Shown here: positions 37,657 to 47,121 of the stretch, piece after piece
Layout: each line of letters starts with the position of its first letter
Position numbering within the stretch: the first letter of the stretch is position 1
DNA from: Anaerolineae bacterium
Lineage (GTDB): Bacteria > Chloroflexota > Anaerolineae > Promineifilales > Promineifilaceae
Reading direction: 5' to 3'
DNA: 64,000 bases
Assembly (NCBI GenBank): GCA_023954475.1
Contig: JAMLHW010000004.1
Span: 62,001 to 126,000, forward strand
Translations under genes and position numbers: made by a program
The notes under the pieces: generated by a model
What the model was told of the DNA's origin: nothing
What the model saw: only the letters and a program-made list of their open reading frames with translations
Database searches by the model: none

Positions 37657-38675
37657 GGCGTTCCCGCTACAAATGGGGCAGCATTATCTGGTTGCTGACA
37701 GGTTGGCTTGTAGCCTGCGCAACGACGAGTCCACCTGAATCAACGCCAACAGTGCCGCCAACCGCCCCGATTACAGTGACAGTGCTGCCGACTGCAGTGC
37801 CAGCCACTGCAACACCCATTCCAGCAACAGCAATTCCCACACTAACTTTGACACCAACCCCAATGCCTACCAATCCGTCTGCAACAGCACTAATAGTGTC
37901 GCCGACGGTGATACCGACACCGCTGTCGGTGCGTTTTGCCGTTATTGGTGATTACGGCGGCGGTGGTGCGGGCGCGTGGGATGTCGCCTCGTTGGTAGCA
38001 AGTTGGGAACCTGATTTCGTCATCACGTTGGGCGACAATAATTATCCCAGCGGTTCGGCCGAAACGCTGCCACAAAGCATCGCGCCGTACGCTGAGTTTA
38101 TTGATTCAGGGCGCTTCTTTCCCATACTCGGTAACCACGATGTTGATACAGAGCTGGGTCAACCCTACTTTGATACGTTTGACCTGCCCGGCAACGAACG
38201 CTATTACGATTTTGTGCGGGGTGAAGTCCATTTTTTTGCACTAAACAGTGATTGGCGCGAACCGGATGGCATCAACGCCTACTCAGACCAAGCCAATTGG
38301 CTGCGCGAGCAATTGGCAAACTCGACCACTGCCTGGCAGGTCGTCTATTTGCACGCTACACCATTGGTCTCACGTGAGCAGAGCCGTGTTCCGGCACTGG
38401 ACTGGCCGTTTGCCGAATGGGGTGCCGATATTGTAATGACAGGACACGCTCACATCTATGAGCGCTTGGCGCACAATGAGATCACTTACATTGTAAACGG
38501 ATTAGGTGGGCACAGCATCTACGACATGGATGATGAAGCACATCCAGACAGTCAGGTACGTTTTAATGGTGACTTTGGAGCGCTATTGGTCGAAGGAATG
38601 CCAACGATGATGAAGCTGCAGTTTGTGACACGAAGCGGCATTGTGGTTGACGCATTCGAGTTGCATAGAAACTAA
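37632..38675 (+). CDS. Lipoprotein metallophosphoesterase
   Basis: 347 residues. A basic N-terminus and hydrophobic stretch end in the lipobox LVAC (about residue 29), then a Thr/Pro-rich linker (about 33-93). The calcineurin-like phosphoesterase domain has all five blocks: FAVIGDYGGGG, VITLGDNNYPSG, PILGNHDVD, VVYLHATPL and TGHAHIYERL. This arrangement is closest to purple acid phosphatase-like enzymes acting outside the cell. Only GTG at 37632 gives a complete signal peptide, so translation starts inside the HAD gene. Confidence 0.88.
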   Translation: MATKHRTVRRSRYKWGSIIWLLTGWLVACATTSPPESTPTVPPTAPITVTVLPTAVPATATPIPATAIPTLTLTPTPMPTNPSATALIVSPTVIPTPLSVRFAVIGDYGGGGAGAWDVASLVASWEPDFVITLGDNNYPSGSAETLPQSIAPYAEFIDSGRFFPILGNHDVDTELGQPYFDTFDLPGNERYYDFVRGEVHFFALNSDWREPDGINAYSDQANWLREQLANSTTAWQVVYLHATPLVSREQSRVPALDWPFAEWGADIVMTGHAHIYERLAHNEITYIVNGLGGHSIYDMDDEAHPDSQVRFNGDFGALLVEGMPTMMKLQFVTRSGIVVDAFELHRN

Positions 38676-38697
38676 CGATGTATCACGCCAACCAGGT

Positions 38698-38732
38698 AAA
38701 AAAAGAGCGCGATTCGGCCGAATCACGCTCTT
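38698..38732 (-). terminator. Terminator built around a TCGGCCGA palindrome
   Basis: On the minus strand, arms AAGAGCGTGATTCGG and CCGAATCGCGCTCTT pair over 15 positions with a single mismatch, followed by seven T. The apex is one of the iterated palindromes (38714-38721). It lies 20 bp after the stop of the secreted protein gene at 38753. Confidence 0.87.
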
Positions 38733-38752
38733 GATTAGAAAAAACTATCAGG

Positions 38753-39886
38753 CTACGCGCGTTTGCGATAAGCGACACCGACTCCAACCAACGCCATCAG
38801 CGCAATTGCAACCAACAATACCAGCGTTGATTGCATAGTCACAGCGTCACCACTGACACCTGTCAAAGCTGTCGATGTCGGGGCCTGTGTTACGGCTGTC
38901 ACTGGTCCATGGATCGTTGTAATACCGTCTGCACTCACATCTTCCAGGAAGTAGTACCATACACCGGAACCCGGCATATCGCTGAATGAATATTGTGCCC
39001 CAGCACCACCGACACCTTGCGACGCGATGAGCGCCGGTGTCAACAACGATGCAGACGCATCCCACTCAGCCACACTGCTGCGATAGACGTTAAATCCGGC
39101 ATGGTTTACTTCCGCACTGGTTGTCCAGTTAAGCGTAACCGCCGGAGTTGCCACATCGGCCGAAAAATCGTCCAGAGTCACTGATGTCGGATGAGCACAA
39201 TACTCAATGGCAGCATCATCGATGTACCAGCCCATTCGATTGACCACGGTGGTCGCAAACAGACGGAATCGAATCCGAACTGAAGGATTATTCGCGTAAT
39301 TGTACAAATCGACATACTCTTGGGTCCAGTCGACCGTTGCATCGCGTGTTTCACGGGTCCAGAGCAAGGTATCATTTACCCAGACCTGGATTTTGTCAAA
39401 GGGACCAAAAATATGATACCAGTTCCAGAAAGTCAGCCGCACCGGTGGATCGAGCGTGGACAAATCAAATTCCTGCATTATTGTCGTTCCTTGGCCGGAA
39501 TTTGCATAACACCCATCGAGATTGTTTGCCCAAACGTTGTTACCTGAATAGGCACCGGCCGGTTCCGGACCAATACCTCCGCAACCTTGATATACACCAG
39601 GCACAACAGCACCCCATTCCCAATCATCAAATGCCGAGACAACATTCCAGCCGCCGTCATTGGCTTCAAAATCGCTGAAATAAAAGTTGGTCGGCACACC
39701 ATTGGAACAACCAAGTGGCTCCAAAGGAGTTACCGGAACCCAACCGTCAACGCCATCAGCGTCGGCGGCCAATTCTGCCAGCTCTTCATCTGTGTAACCA
39801 TCCGCAAACACACCAACAGCCAACATGAGCAAAACCAACGATGCAGCCAGTGCAATCAATCGCCCAATCGCTTTCTTGTTTTTCAT
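38753..39886 (-). CDS. Secreted, membrane-anchored beta-sandwich protein
   Basis: 377 residues. A signal peptide (LIALAASLVLLMLAVGVFA) precedes a MAM/jelly-roll-like domain (FYFSDFEANDGGWNVVSAFDDW ending about YIDDAAIEYCAHP, residues about 65-235), then a fibronectin-III-like domain with the common VTLNWTTSAEVNHAGFNVYRS strand pair (about 245-340). The C-terminus is a single membrane helix followed by YRKRA, a sorting- or anchor-type tail. It is probably displayed on the cell surface as an adhesin or enzyme accessory; no catalytic motif is seen. A strong GGAGGA lies upstream of the ATG. Confidence 0.8.
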   Translation of the reverse strand: MKNKKAIGRLIALAASLVLLMLAVGVFADGYTDEELAELAADADGVDGWVPVTPLEPLGCSNGVPTNFYFSDFEANDGGWNVVSAFDDWEWGAVVPGVYQGCGGIGPEPAGAYSGNNVWANNLDGCYANSGQGTTIMQEFDLSTLDPPVRLTFWNWYHIFGPFDKIQVWVNDTLLWTRETRDATVDWTQEYVDLYNYANNPSVRIRFRLFATTVVNRMGWYIDDAAIEYCAHPTSVTLDDFSADVATPAVTLNWTTSAEVNHAGFNVYRSSVAEWDASASLLTPALIASQGVGGAGAQYSFSDMPGSGVWYYFLEDVSADGITTIHGPVTAVTQAPTSTALTGVSGDAVTMQSTLVLLVAIALMALVGVGVAYRKRA

Positions 39887-40233
39887 GTCCTAGATCCTCC
39901 ACTGTAATCGTATACACCGACAGAACAATCAACGTACAAAATCAACATCTACTCTAGTCTACAAGTCGCCATCGCCACAATAATGCTAAACTTGTGTTTC
40001 TCTGCACAATCCGATAAACGAAATTTCAATTTAGTAATCTGCAATTCGGGTATCTTGTCAACAATTGGCCCTAGAAAAGAGCAGAGGAAAAGTCTCGCAT
40101 TGAAGGCAATCACATTGCAGAAGAATATCACAAAGCGTCGAAAAAAGTCAACAATTCAACAGTTTTCAATGTCCGTAACTGACACAGAAGACGATGTTTT
40201 TCCACTGGGTTCGTCAACCATATACGGCGTGGT
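39887..40233. other. Intergenic region upstream of the secreted protein gene
   Basis: 347 bp, AT-richer than its surroundings. It should hold the promoter for the minus-strand gene at 38753-39886. A TATACG hexamer occurs near 39910 on that strand but without a well-placed -35 box. No gene is supported. Confidence 0.45.
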
Positions 40234-40884
40234 TCAAGGCGACCAAAGCTCGTTTATGCTGTTCAGTATCTCTTCACGCGGCAAACCACCAGCCTGCAAT
40301 TCGTAGTCGCTTTTTTGCAGCAACCGTTCGTAAAATGCCAGACCTTCTTCGACCATGTCTCGTTGAGTCACATATGTTTCAATCAGTTCGAAGAGCGTAT
40401 TTTCGGCCGAATCGTAGCGTCCAGATTTTTCCTGGTAGACAAACAACTTGAACATAATTCGTTCCGGCAGCACATACTCATCCAGAGTCTGCAACAACAT
40501 CTCAATGGCATCATCGGTCGGAATATGTGTGAGATCATGCCCTATGACCGTATCAAGATGCAATTCCAATGCCTTGAGTCGTTGGGCATAGGCTGCATCT
40601 TCATTGCCAGCACGCACCTCCAATTCAGCTTGAGCGGTAAGCAATCCGGCCAGCATGAGCACCTCGCCTGCGCCGCCCATCTCGCCGTGATGCAATGACA
40701 CCGCCAATTGTTCGGCCGATAAACGGTTAACCGTATCCAGGTTCAATCCGACATATAACGTCAACGCTTCCTCAATTTCCTGTTCGGCTTCCGCAATGCG
40801 CCGCTCATCAATAAGACGCATGAGTTGACGCAATACGGCACCGGCTTGCTCAACGATTTTCATGATGTAATCGTCTTTTAACAT
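40234..40884 (-). CDS. DUF6483-like helical protein
   Basis: 216 residues, almost entirely helical, with TPR-like helix pairs. The opening LKDDYIMKIVEQAGAVLRQL and the GAGEVLMLAGLLTAQAELE block resemble a family of uncharacterised proteins (DUF6483, from memory). It has no signal peptide or membrane helix, so it is cytoplasmic. The ribosome site AGGAGAG lies 7 bp before the ATG. It is followed on the same strand by the gene at 38753 after 347 bp. Function unknown. Confidence 0.65.
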   Translation of the reverse strand: MLKDDYIMKIVEQAGAVLRQLMRLIDERRIAEAEQEIEEALTLYVGLNLDTVNRLSAEQLAVSLHHGEMGGAGEVLMLAGLLTAQAELEVRAGNEDAAYAQRLKALELHLDTVIGHDLTHIPTDDAIEMLLQTLDEYVLPERIMFKLFVYQEKSGRYDSAENTLFELIETYVTQRDMVEEGLAFYERLLQKSDYELQAGGLPREEILNSINELWSP

Positions 40885-40909
40885 GCTGACTCTCCTGACG
40901 GCTTTACCG

Positions 40910-41890
40910 TCACAATTCGGCCGATAAATATGTTACTTCTCGACGCTTGGCTGTTACGGCATCGAGATTTGCGGCACCATTCCGCAATTCATAGTGATGC
41001 TTCAGATAAGCTAATTCACTACAACGATGATAGAAAGCCGACTCCCGGCGAAACCGCCGCCATCCATACCGCGAGAGAACGTGCAACAACCTGGCAGTGC
41101 GGTGTTGAATTGAGCACGCAATCTCATATTGACTGAGCCGAATCGTTCCATATTCGAGTTCCTTTTTCAAATAATCGCGAATCCAGCGGCGCTCCTGTAA
41201 CAGTGCCCAGACGACAATGACAATCAATACAACCAAACCACTCGAATCAGTCAACGGGGTGATAATGGTTGGAATTCCGTCAACTGTACCAAGATTGTGG
41301 ATCGTGTGCAGCAAAACGGCGGCAAACCAGCCACAAAACGGTGCAAGCCAGCGGACAATACGGCGTGATGACAATCGGCCGAAAGCAACACCCAATCCCG
41401 TCATGCTGGTAAACAACGCATGATTGAAACCAAAAAACACGCCACGCCCCAGCCAGGTTAACCACCATGCAGTCAAGTTATCCGCAGCATACAACGGAGC
41501 CATGACAAGTACATTTTCCGCCCAGGCAAATCCCAATCCAATCATGGCACCGTAAATGAATCCATCCAGAGGCGTATCGAACTCTTTCCAATAGAACAGC
41601 ACGAGCAGCAGCAGTGCAAACGCTTTGATCGTTTCTTCGACAAGTGGTGCGCCGATAATGATCCAGCTTCCTTCCAGTTCGATCCATGAATTCAGCGGCA
41701 GCTCGAACATTCCGCGTACTCTGACTGCGAAATAGGCACCGGGAAGCGCTCCCCAGAAAAAAACGGCCAGCAACAACGGTCCGGGTTCCTTTTCGTATTG
41801 ATCAGCCCAATAAACAACGGCAACAAAAATGAGAACAGGAATTGCGGCGGCGACAATTGAAACCAGATAGGCGTTGAGTGGTACGGTCAC
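40910..41890 (-). CDS. PrsW-family intramembrane protease
   Basis: About 326 residues with eight or so membrane helices. The PrsW (CPBP-related, M82) motifs are visible: the Glu pair in APLVEETIKAFALLLL, the first His in FGFNHALFTSMTGLG and the second in AVLLHTIHNLG. The family performs site-1 cleavage of membrane proteins such as anti-sigma factors in Bacillus. GTG at 41890 overlaps the queA stop as GTGA, indicating translational coupling. The frame is open further upstream into queA, but that extension is a shadow. The target is unknown. Confidence 0.85.
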   Translation of the reverse strand: MTVPLNAYLVSIVAAAIPVLIFVAVVYWADQYEKEPGPLLLAVFFWGALPGAYFAVRVRGMFELPLNSWIELEGSWIIIGAPLVEETIKAFALLLLVLFYWKEFDTPLDGFIYGAMIGLGFAWAENVLVMAPLYAADNLTAWWLTWLGRGVFFGFNHALFTSMTGLGVAFGRLSSRRIVRWLAPFCGWFAAVLLHTIHNLGTVDGIPTIITPLTDSSGLVVLIVIVVWALLQERRWIRDYLKKELEYGTIRLSQYEIACSIQHRTARLLHVLSRYGWRRFRRESAFYHRCSELAYLKHHYELRNGAANLDAVTAKRREVTYLSAEL

Positions 41891-42975
41891 AGGATCAACA
41901 TCGCATCGCCAAATGAATAGAAGCGATAGCGCTCGGCAATGGCTGTGCGATAGGCATGCATGATGGTTTCGTAGTCGGCAAAGGCGGCAATCATCATCAA
42001 CAGGCTCGACTGCGGCAGATGGAAATTGGTGAGCATGGCGTCCACGGCACGGTATTTGTAGCCGGGATAAATGAACAAATCGGTATTGCCGGAAAAAGCC
42101 GCAACCAGTTTCCACGGGCAGTAATCGGCCGAATCTTCGGCAACATGGCGCAAACTGCCCATAAGCCCGGCAGAACGCAGCGCGGCCGTTTCCAGCACAC
42201 GCGTTGCCGTTGTGCCGACGGCGACCAGTCGCCCGCCGGCCAACTTGACGCGATTGATGCGTTCGGCCGATTCCGGTTTCAACTGCGCCCACTCCGAATG
42301 AATGTGATGATCAGCGACTTCAACCGCCTCGACCGGCTTAAACGTATCCAATCCGACATGCAGTGTCGTCGTCTCAAACTGCACACCGTTATCGCGCAGC
42401 GCCAACAACACATCCGGCGTAAAATGCAGCCCGGCGGTCGGTGCAGCCGCAGAGCCAACCGGACGCGAGTATACGGTCTGGTAGCGTTCCGGATCAGACA
42501 GCGGTGTATGGATATAAGGCGGCAACGGCGCGTGACCAAACTCGTCGAGCAGATCATCGAGCGGTTGACTAAACGTGATAACGCGCTGCGCGCCGTCGCG
42601 TTCGGCGACGACCTGTGCCGTCACGCCACTATCATCACCCGCATCGTTATAAATGACCAGATCGGTGCCTTCGCGTATCCGCCTGCCACCTGCCAGAGCC
42701 GACCACGTCACTTCATCGAGGCGTTCGAGCAACAGCAGTTCGATACGCGCACCGGTTGTTTTTCGGCCGAAAAGACGCGCAGGTAACACGCGGCTGTCAT
42801 TCGCCACGACAATATCGCCGCGCTGCACATAATCGACAATGTCGGTAAACCGCCGGTGTTCAATGACACCAGTCGGCCGATGCAACACCAGCAATCGACT
42901 GGCATCACGCGGCTCCAGCGGGGTCTGCGCGATCAATTCCGGCGGCAAATCGTAGTCAAAATCGGCCGTTTTCAT
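41887..42975 (-). CDS. queA: tRNA preQ1(34) ribosyltransferase-isomerase QueA
   Basis: 362 residues, full length for QueA, which transfers the ribosyl part of S-adenosylmethionine to preQ1 in the wobble position of tRNA to form epoxyqueuosine. The family opening FDYDLPPELIAQTPLEPRDASRLL, the central GSAAAPTAGLHFTPDVL and the C-terminal DAMLTNFHLPQSSLLMMIAAF block are all present. It overlaps the endonuclease-family gene upstream by 4 bp (ATGA) and the PrsW-like gene downstream by 4 bp. Other queuosine genes are not in the window. Confidence 0.96.
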   Translation of the reverse strand: MKTADFDYDLPPELIAQTPLEPRDASRLLVLHRPTGVIEHRRFTDIVDYVQRGDIVVANDSRVLPARLFGRKTTGARIELLLLERLDEVTWSALAGGRRIREGTDLVIYNDAGDDSGVTAQVVAERDGAQRVITFSQPLDDLLDEFGHAPLPPYIHTPLSDPERYQTVYSRPVGSAAAPTAGLHFTPDVLLALRDNGVQFETTTLHVGLDTFKPVEAVEVADHHIHSEWAQLKPESAERINRVKLAGGRLVAVGTTATRVLETAALRSAGLMGSLRHVAEDSADYCPWKLVAAFSGNTDLFIYPGYKYRAVDAMLTNFHLPQSSLLMMIAAFADYETIMHAYRTAIAERYRFYSFGDAMLIL

Positions 42976-43805
42976 CGTGAACGGTAACCCCAGTCATCAT
43001 CGCTCAAATACAGATCAGCGATAATCGCCTTGTGATCAGACAGCACATCGGGCAAAACGCGATAGGCCGCAAAATGCAAGTTGCGCGACAAAAACACCCA
43101 ATCCAGCCGTCTTTCGGTGCGACGATACGACGCCAGCCCCCTTGCACCCGGCCTGTACGCACGCAAATTGAGTCGGTGGACGAGATAGTTCAGCGTAGAC
43201 TCGGTGCTACGCCATTGTGCATTGAAATCGCCCATAATAATAACCGGCCGATGGCGACGGACGACCGTGTTGATCAACATGCCCACCTGCCGGCGGCGGA
43301 CGTCACGTCGGGCGAAATCGAGGTGCAGAGAAATGATGTCAATTTCGGTCCACGGCTCTTGCGGCCATCTGACAGTTCCAATCACAAAACCTTTGCGCGG
43401 CGTTGTACCGGTCGGTTCAAATCGCACCGATTTCGTATTGGTTAAAGGCAAGCGCGAAAGCAAAGCCGTTCCATAGGAATGGCCGATATATTTGACATGT
43501 TCACCACGCAGCGAATAGGCAAATTCGCCTTTGTGCGCGACGTATTGCACATGGTCAAAATTACCGCTCCAGGCACAGGGGCCGTCGGCTTCTTGCATAG
43601 CAACGACTAATGGTGCTTCACGTCGCAAGACTGCGGCGACATCTTCCAGATTTTTCCGAATCATATCGGTTGATTGGAACAATTGGTGCGCCTTGTCTTT
43701 GCGGCCATGTGCTAAATTCAATGACATGATGCGCATCGTCTTTGTCGCGGTGGTTGGCCGATTTTCTACCTGCCCTACTGGTTGCTCCACTTGTTCGCCT
43801 ATCAT
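42972..43805 (-). CDS. Endonuclease/exonuclease/phosphatase-family protein
   Basis: 277 residues. IMSLNLAHG supplies the Asn, VVAMQEADG the metal-binding Glu, IDIISLHLD the central His/Asp, IIMGDFNAQW the catalytic Asp-x-Asn and LSDHKAIIADL the C-terminal Asp-His pair. This is the DNase I-like fold of nucleases, sphingomyelinases and inositol phosphatases; which activity applies cannot be told. The start ATG at 43805 follows the rluA-like stop by 6 bp with a GGGCGGG site. An internal Met at 43736 would also keep the fold. Confidence 0.85.
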   Translation of the reverse strand: MIGEQVEQPVGQVENRPTTATKTMRIMSLNLAHGRKDKAHQLFQSTDMIRKNLEDVAAVLRREAPLVVAMQEADGPCAWSGNFDHVQYVAHKGEFAYSLRGEHVKYIGHSYGTALLSRLPLTNTKSVRFEPTGTTPRKGFVIGTVRWPQEPWTEIDIISLHLDFARRDVRRRQVGMLINTVVRRHRPVIIMGDFNAQWRSTESTLNYLVHRLNLRAYRPGARGLASYRRTERRLDWVFLSRNLHFAAYRVLPDVLSDHKAIIADLYLSDDDWGYRSR

Positions 43806-43811
43806 GCGATT

Positions 43812-44714
43812 TTACCCGCCCAAACCGTTTACTATATCTTCTGGTAAAGATGCTTTGATAATACACCGCTTTTGCGTCTGTGGGTGTAGGAATTCCGTTA
43901 AAGAGGCGTGCAACAGATGCGCTGACTTGTTGCTATCTGTTGTGGGTGGCGCACTGCCATTGGCATAGAGCCAATCACCGACAATCGGGTGACCAATAGC
44001 AGCCAAATGGACGCGAATTTGGTGGGTGCGTCCAGTGTGAGGTGTCAACTTTACCAGAGATCGTGTTGCATCGGCCGATTGGTCCAGAACGCGATATTGT
44101 GTCAAAGACGGGCGTAACTTGACAACTGCGTCAACCCAAAAACGCGGCGGTCGGGCATCCGGAACAGCCCCGATGGGCAACTCAATCGCGCCTTGCAGCG
44201 GTGTCGGCACGCCGTGGACAACGGCCACATACTCCTTGCGCACGCTGCCGGCCTGAAACTGCGCCTGGATGAAGCGCAAGGTGTCCGTGTCTCTGGCAGC
44301 CAGGATGACGCCTGAGGTATACGCATCAAGCCGGTTAATGAGCGTCGCTTCCGGATACGGCGGGTCGTGCTCAAATCGCAGATGATAGATCAGATTGGCC
44401 TGCACATAGCGTCCGCGTGCATGAACGCGCAGGTTGCGCGGTTTGTCGATGCCGAGCAACCAGTCGTCTTCGTAGACGATGCGGTAATTGAAATCGGCCG
44501 ATACCGGTTCAATCTCCGGCAACTCGCAGGCGACAATGGCATTTTGGCGGACGATGATTGCGGCCGATGTCACTTTATCACCGTCGACCGACACGCGTCC
44601 GTCTGCAATGAATTCGTACCATTTTTCGGCCGAATAATACGTGAAGCGACCTGCCAGATAATCGATCAGACGCGCCTGGTGATATGGGGCAGGAACCGGG
44701 GACTGGACACGCAT
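43812..44714 (-). CDS. RluA-family RNA pseudouridine synthase
   Basis: 300 residues. The S4-like N-terminal domain (ARLIDYLAGRFTYYSAEKWY) is followed by the RluA catalytic domain: IGIDKPRNLRVHARG, then TLINRLDAYTSGVILAA with the catalytic Asp. The usual HRLD is NRLD here. VRKEYVAVVHG and LTPHTGRTHQIRVHLAAIGH-PIVGD complete the family pattern. Target uridines (23S rRNA or tRNA) are not predictable. The ATG at 44714 sits one base after the rarD stop, so the two are translationally coupled; a longer upstream frame is a shadow within rarD. Confidence 0.9.
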   Translation of the reverse strand: MRVQSPVPAPYHQARLIDYLAGRFTYYSAEKWYEFIADGRVSVDGDKVTSAAIIVRQNAIVACELPEIEPVSADFNYRIVYEDDWLLGIDKPRNLRVHARGRYVQANLIYHLRFEHDPPYPEATLINRLDAYTSGVILAARDTDTLRFIQAQFQAGSVRKEYVAVVHGVPTPLQGAIELPIGAVPDARPPRFWVDAVVKLRPSLTQYRVLDQSADATRSLVKLTPHTGRTHQIRVHLAAIGHPIVGDWLYANGSAPPTTDSNKSAHLLHASLTEFLHPQTQKRCIIKASLPEDIVNGLGG

Positions 44715-44715
44715 C

Positions 44716-45609
44716 TCAATCGGCCGAAGCTCCCAGCGCCATTTTGCGCCGCCGACGCACCACACCTTCCAGCGTATACAGTGCCAACGCAGTCCAGATG
44801 ATGCTAAATCCAACCAACAATTGTGGCGAAAACGGTTCGTCAAAAATAAATACGCCTATCATGAATTGAAACGTCGGCGCAATATATTGCATAATACCCA
44901 TCAACGACAGTGGAATCAGATGCGCCGCAGCAGCAAAGCTGAGTAACGGCACAGCAGTGATGATGCCTGTACCAATCAAAAGCAAATCGGTAGTCACATC
45001 GCTGTGGCCAAACGAGCCATTGCCGTTGACAGCCCGCCACAGCAAAAACGACAGCGCAAAAACGAAGAGCAGGCCGGTTTCCAGCGATAATCCTTCCAGC
45101 GCGGGCAACTGTACCTTCTTCTTGAGTACGCCGTAAAAGCCGAAGCTGAAAGCCAAAGTCAAGGCAATCCACGGGGGACGGCCATAGACTGCGGTCAAAA
45201 ACAACACGCCTAATGCTGCCAGTACAACCGCTGCCCACTGCCCCGGTCGCAACCGTTCCTTGAAAATCAGCACACCTAACACCACGTTGACCAACGGGTT
45301 TATGAAGTAGCCCAGACTGGTTTCAACGATAAAACCGCTGTTAACCCCCCAAATATAGGTAAACCAATTGATGGACAACAACACCGCCGCAAAAAAGACA
45401 GTGACGACTGTGTTCCGATTGTGCAGGGCCGCACTCACCCAGGACCAATTGCGCGTAACAGCCAGCAACCCGACGCAGAACATAAACGCCCACACCATGC
45501 GATGACTGAGAATTTCGATAGGCGGCACGCCATCGAGCCATTTCCAGTAAATCGGAAAAAAGCCCCACAAAGCGTAGGCACAAAAAGCGTAGAAGATGCC
45601 TTTTCTCAT
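44716..45609 (-). CDS. rarD: RarD-type EamA-family transporter
   Basis: 297 residues and ten hydrophobic helices in two EamA halves. The opening KGIFYAFCAYALWGFFPIYW, PPIEILSHRMVWAFMF and NWFTYIWGVNSGFIVETSLG are characteristic of RarD. Its exact substrate is unresolved in the family, despite the chloramphenicol-sensitivity label. It is followed directly by the pseudouridine synthase gene. Confidence 0.92.
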   Translation of the reverse strand: MRKGIFYAFCAYALWGFFPIYWKWLDGVPPIEILSHRMVWAFMFCVGLLAVTRNWSWVSAALHNRNTVVTVFFAAVLLSINWFTYIWGVNSGFIVETSLGYFINPLVNVVLGVLIFKERLRPGQWAAVVLAALGVLFLTAVYGRPPWIALTLAFSFGFYGVLKKKVQLPALEGLSLETGLLFVFALSFLLWRAVNGNGSFGHSDVTTDLLLIGTGIITAVPLLSFAAAAHLIPLSLMGIMQYIAPTFQFMIGVFIFDEPFSPQLLVGFSIIWTALALYTLEGVVRRRRKMALGASAD

Positions 45610-45643
45610 GGGATGGTTGGTTAGTTGGTTGGGGTAGTAGAGA

Positions 45644-45871
45644 TTAGCGGCGGAAGATGCGGATGAAGATGTTTAAAAGAATCGTGCCGAGGACACTGAT
45701 GACGAGCATCGTGGCGAAGGGAAAGTAGATTTTGTAGTTGTCACCGTCGAGCCGGAAATCGCCGGGCAAGTTGCCCAGCCACGGAAAATAGCGGATGGCG
45801 ACGAGGATGACAATGCCGGAGAAGACCAGTGTCGCGCCAATGATGATCAGGATTCGGCCGAAATCTTCCAT
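45644..45871 (-). CDS. DUF2905-family small membrane protein
   Basis: 75 residues with two hydrophobic helices around the family core RYFPWLGNLPGDFRLDGDN. DUF2905 genes often accompany ruvB and queA in other bacteria, as here (10 bp downstream of ruvB). The function is unknown. Confidence 0.92.
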   Translation of the reverse strand: MEDFGRILIIIGATLVFSGIVILVAIRYFPWLGNLPGDFRLDGDNYKIYFPFATMLVISVLGTILLNIFIRIFRR

Positions 45872-45880
45872 ATTGCTCTC

Positions 45881-46933
45881 TTAAAATAGTGTCGGCTGCT
45901 GCTTGTCGGCCGAATCGCCGCTATCCGGCAAAGCCATGCCTAGATGGGCATAGGCGTGTGGCGTCGCTACGCGACCCCGCGCTGTACGCTCGAGAAAACC
46001 GAGTTGGAGCAGATACGGCTCCACGACATCCATAATCGTGTCTGATTCCTCACTGATCGAAGCGCCAATCGTATCCAGCCCGACCGGCCCACCGCCGAAT
46101 TTTTCGATAATTGCCAACAGCACACGACGATCCAGTTCATCAAGGCCCAGTGCATCGATTTGCAACAGATCAAGTGCGGCGTCGGCTACCTCCTGATCGA
46201 TGAACCCGTCAGCCCGTACCTGGGCATAATCGCGCACACGACGTAACAGGCGCAAGGCCACACGCGGCGTCCCCCGCGCCCGCTTGGCGATCTCATCTGC
46301 GCCACTGTCGTCTATTTCCACATCCAGAATGCGTGCGCCACGCATGACAATCGACCGCATTGCAGGCATTTCGTAGAAATCCATCCGGTATTGCGCCCCA
46401 AAGCGGGCACGCAGCGGCGCGGTCAGCAAAGCCAGTCGGGTCGTCGCACCGATTACGGTGAAACGAGGCAACTTGAGGCGCACATTTTTCGCGCCCGGTC
46501 CCTTGCCGACGATGATGTCGAGTACAAAATCCTCCATGGCCGGATACAAAATTTCCTCGACAGCACGGCCTAATCGGTGCACTTCGTCGATGAATAAGAT
46601 GTCACCCGTGCGCAAATTGGTCAAAATCGCCGCTAAATCGCCCGTGCGCTCGATGGCGGGGCCGGCAGTGATGCGAATGTTGACATCCATTTCATTGGCG
46701 ACGATATGCGCCAGTGTCGTCTTGCCCAAACCGGGTGGACCGTGAAAAAGGACATGGTCGAGTGGTTCGCTGCGTGCTTTGGCCGCTTCGATCAGGATAG
46801 TTAGATTGTCCTTGAGTCGTTCCTGACCGGTGAACTGCGTCAACTGCTGTGGCCGCAGCATCGTATCGAGCGATGCATCTTCGCGTTTTTTATCGGCCGA
46901 AATGTGCCGTCGAGTTGTCGGGTTATCAGACAT
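45881..46933 (-). CDS. ruvB: Holliday junction branch-migration ATPase RuvB
   Basis: 350 residues. [18 protein letters not shown] opens the AAA+ module, followed by Walker [12 protein letters not shown], Walker [11 protein letters not shown], the RuvB-specific beta-hairpin and the sensor [18 protein letters not shown]. The winged-helix C-terminus [20 protein letters not shown] and [16 protein letters not shown] is complete. RuvB forms the hexameric motor that drives branch migration with RuvA; ruvA and ruvC are not in the window. It leads the minus-strand run towards prsW. TATAAT sits about 36 bp upstream of the start. Confidence 0.97.
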   Translation of the reverse strand: MSDNPTTRRHISADKKREDASLDTMLRPQQLTQFTGQERLKDNLTILIEAAKARSEPLDHVLFHGPPGLGKTTLAHIVANEMDVNIRITAGPAIERTGDLAAILTNLRTGDILFIDEVHRLGRAVEEILYPAMEDFVLDIIVGKGPGAKNVRLKLPRFTVIGATTRLALLTAPLRARFGAQYRMDFYEMPAMRSIVMRGARILDVEIDDSGADEIAKRARGTPRVALRLLRRVRDYAQVRADGFIDQEVADAALDLLQIDALGLDELDRRVLLAIIEKFGGGPVGLDTIGASISEESDTIMDVVEPYLLQLGFLERTARGRVATPHAYAHLGMALPDSGDSADKQQPTLF

Positions 46934-46968
46934 AAAGCGTTGTGTTTTCCAACGTCGTGCTGCATAGG

Positions 46969-46974
46969 ATTATA
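46969..46974 (-). promoter_or_regulatory. Possible -10 box for the ruvB operon
   Basis: A perfect TATAAT on the minus strand, 36 bp before the ruvB ATG. No good -35 hexamer is seen at 16-18 bp, so this is a weak call. Confidence 0.35.
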
Positions 46975-47121
46975 GTGCGGATTGTGTTTTCAGGAAACGT
47001 TGCCGAACGGTCTTTAACGCAATGGCACAACGTGACAGACACGCATTGGTCTTTTACTCGCGTGGGCAATTCGCCATTCGGCGTTACAATCATGCGCCAA
47101 CTCAGACAAAGGGAGAAAATC

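Noticed and set aside
40910-42292. 460-residue version of the PrsW-like protein
   Set aside because: The first 130 residues are antisense-type, low-hydrophobicity shadow within queA; the family sequence begins after GTG 41890.
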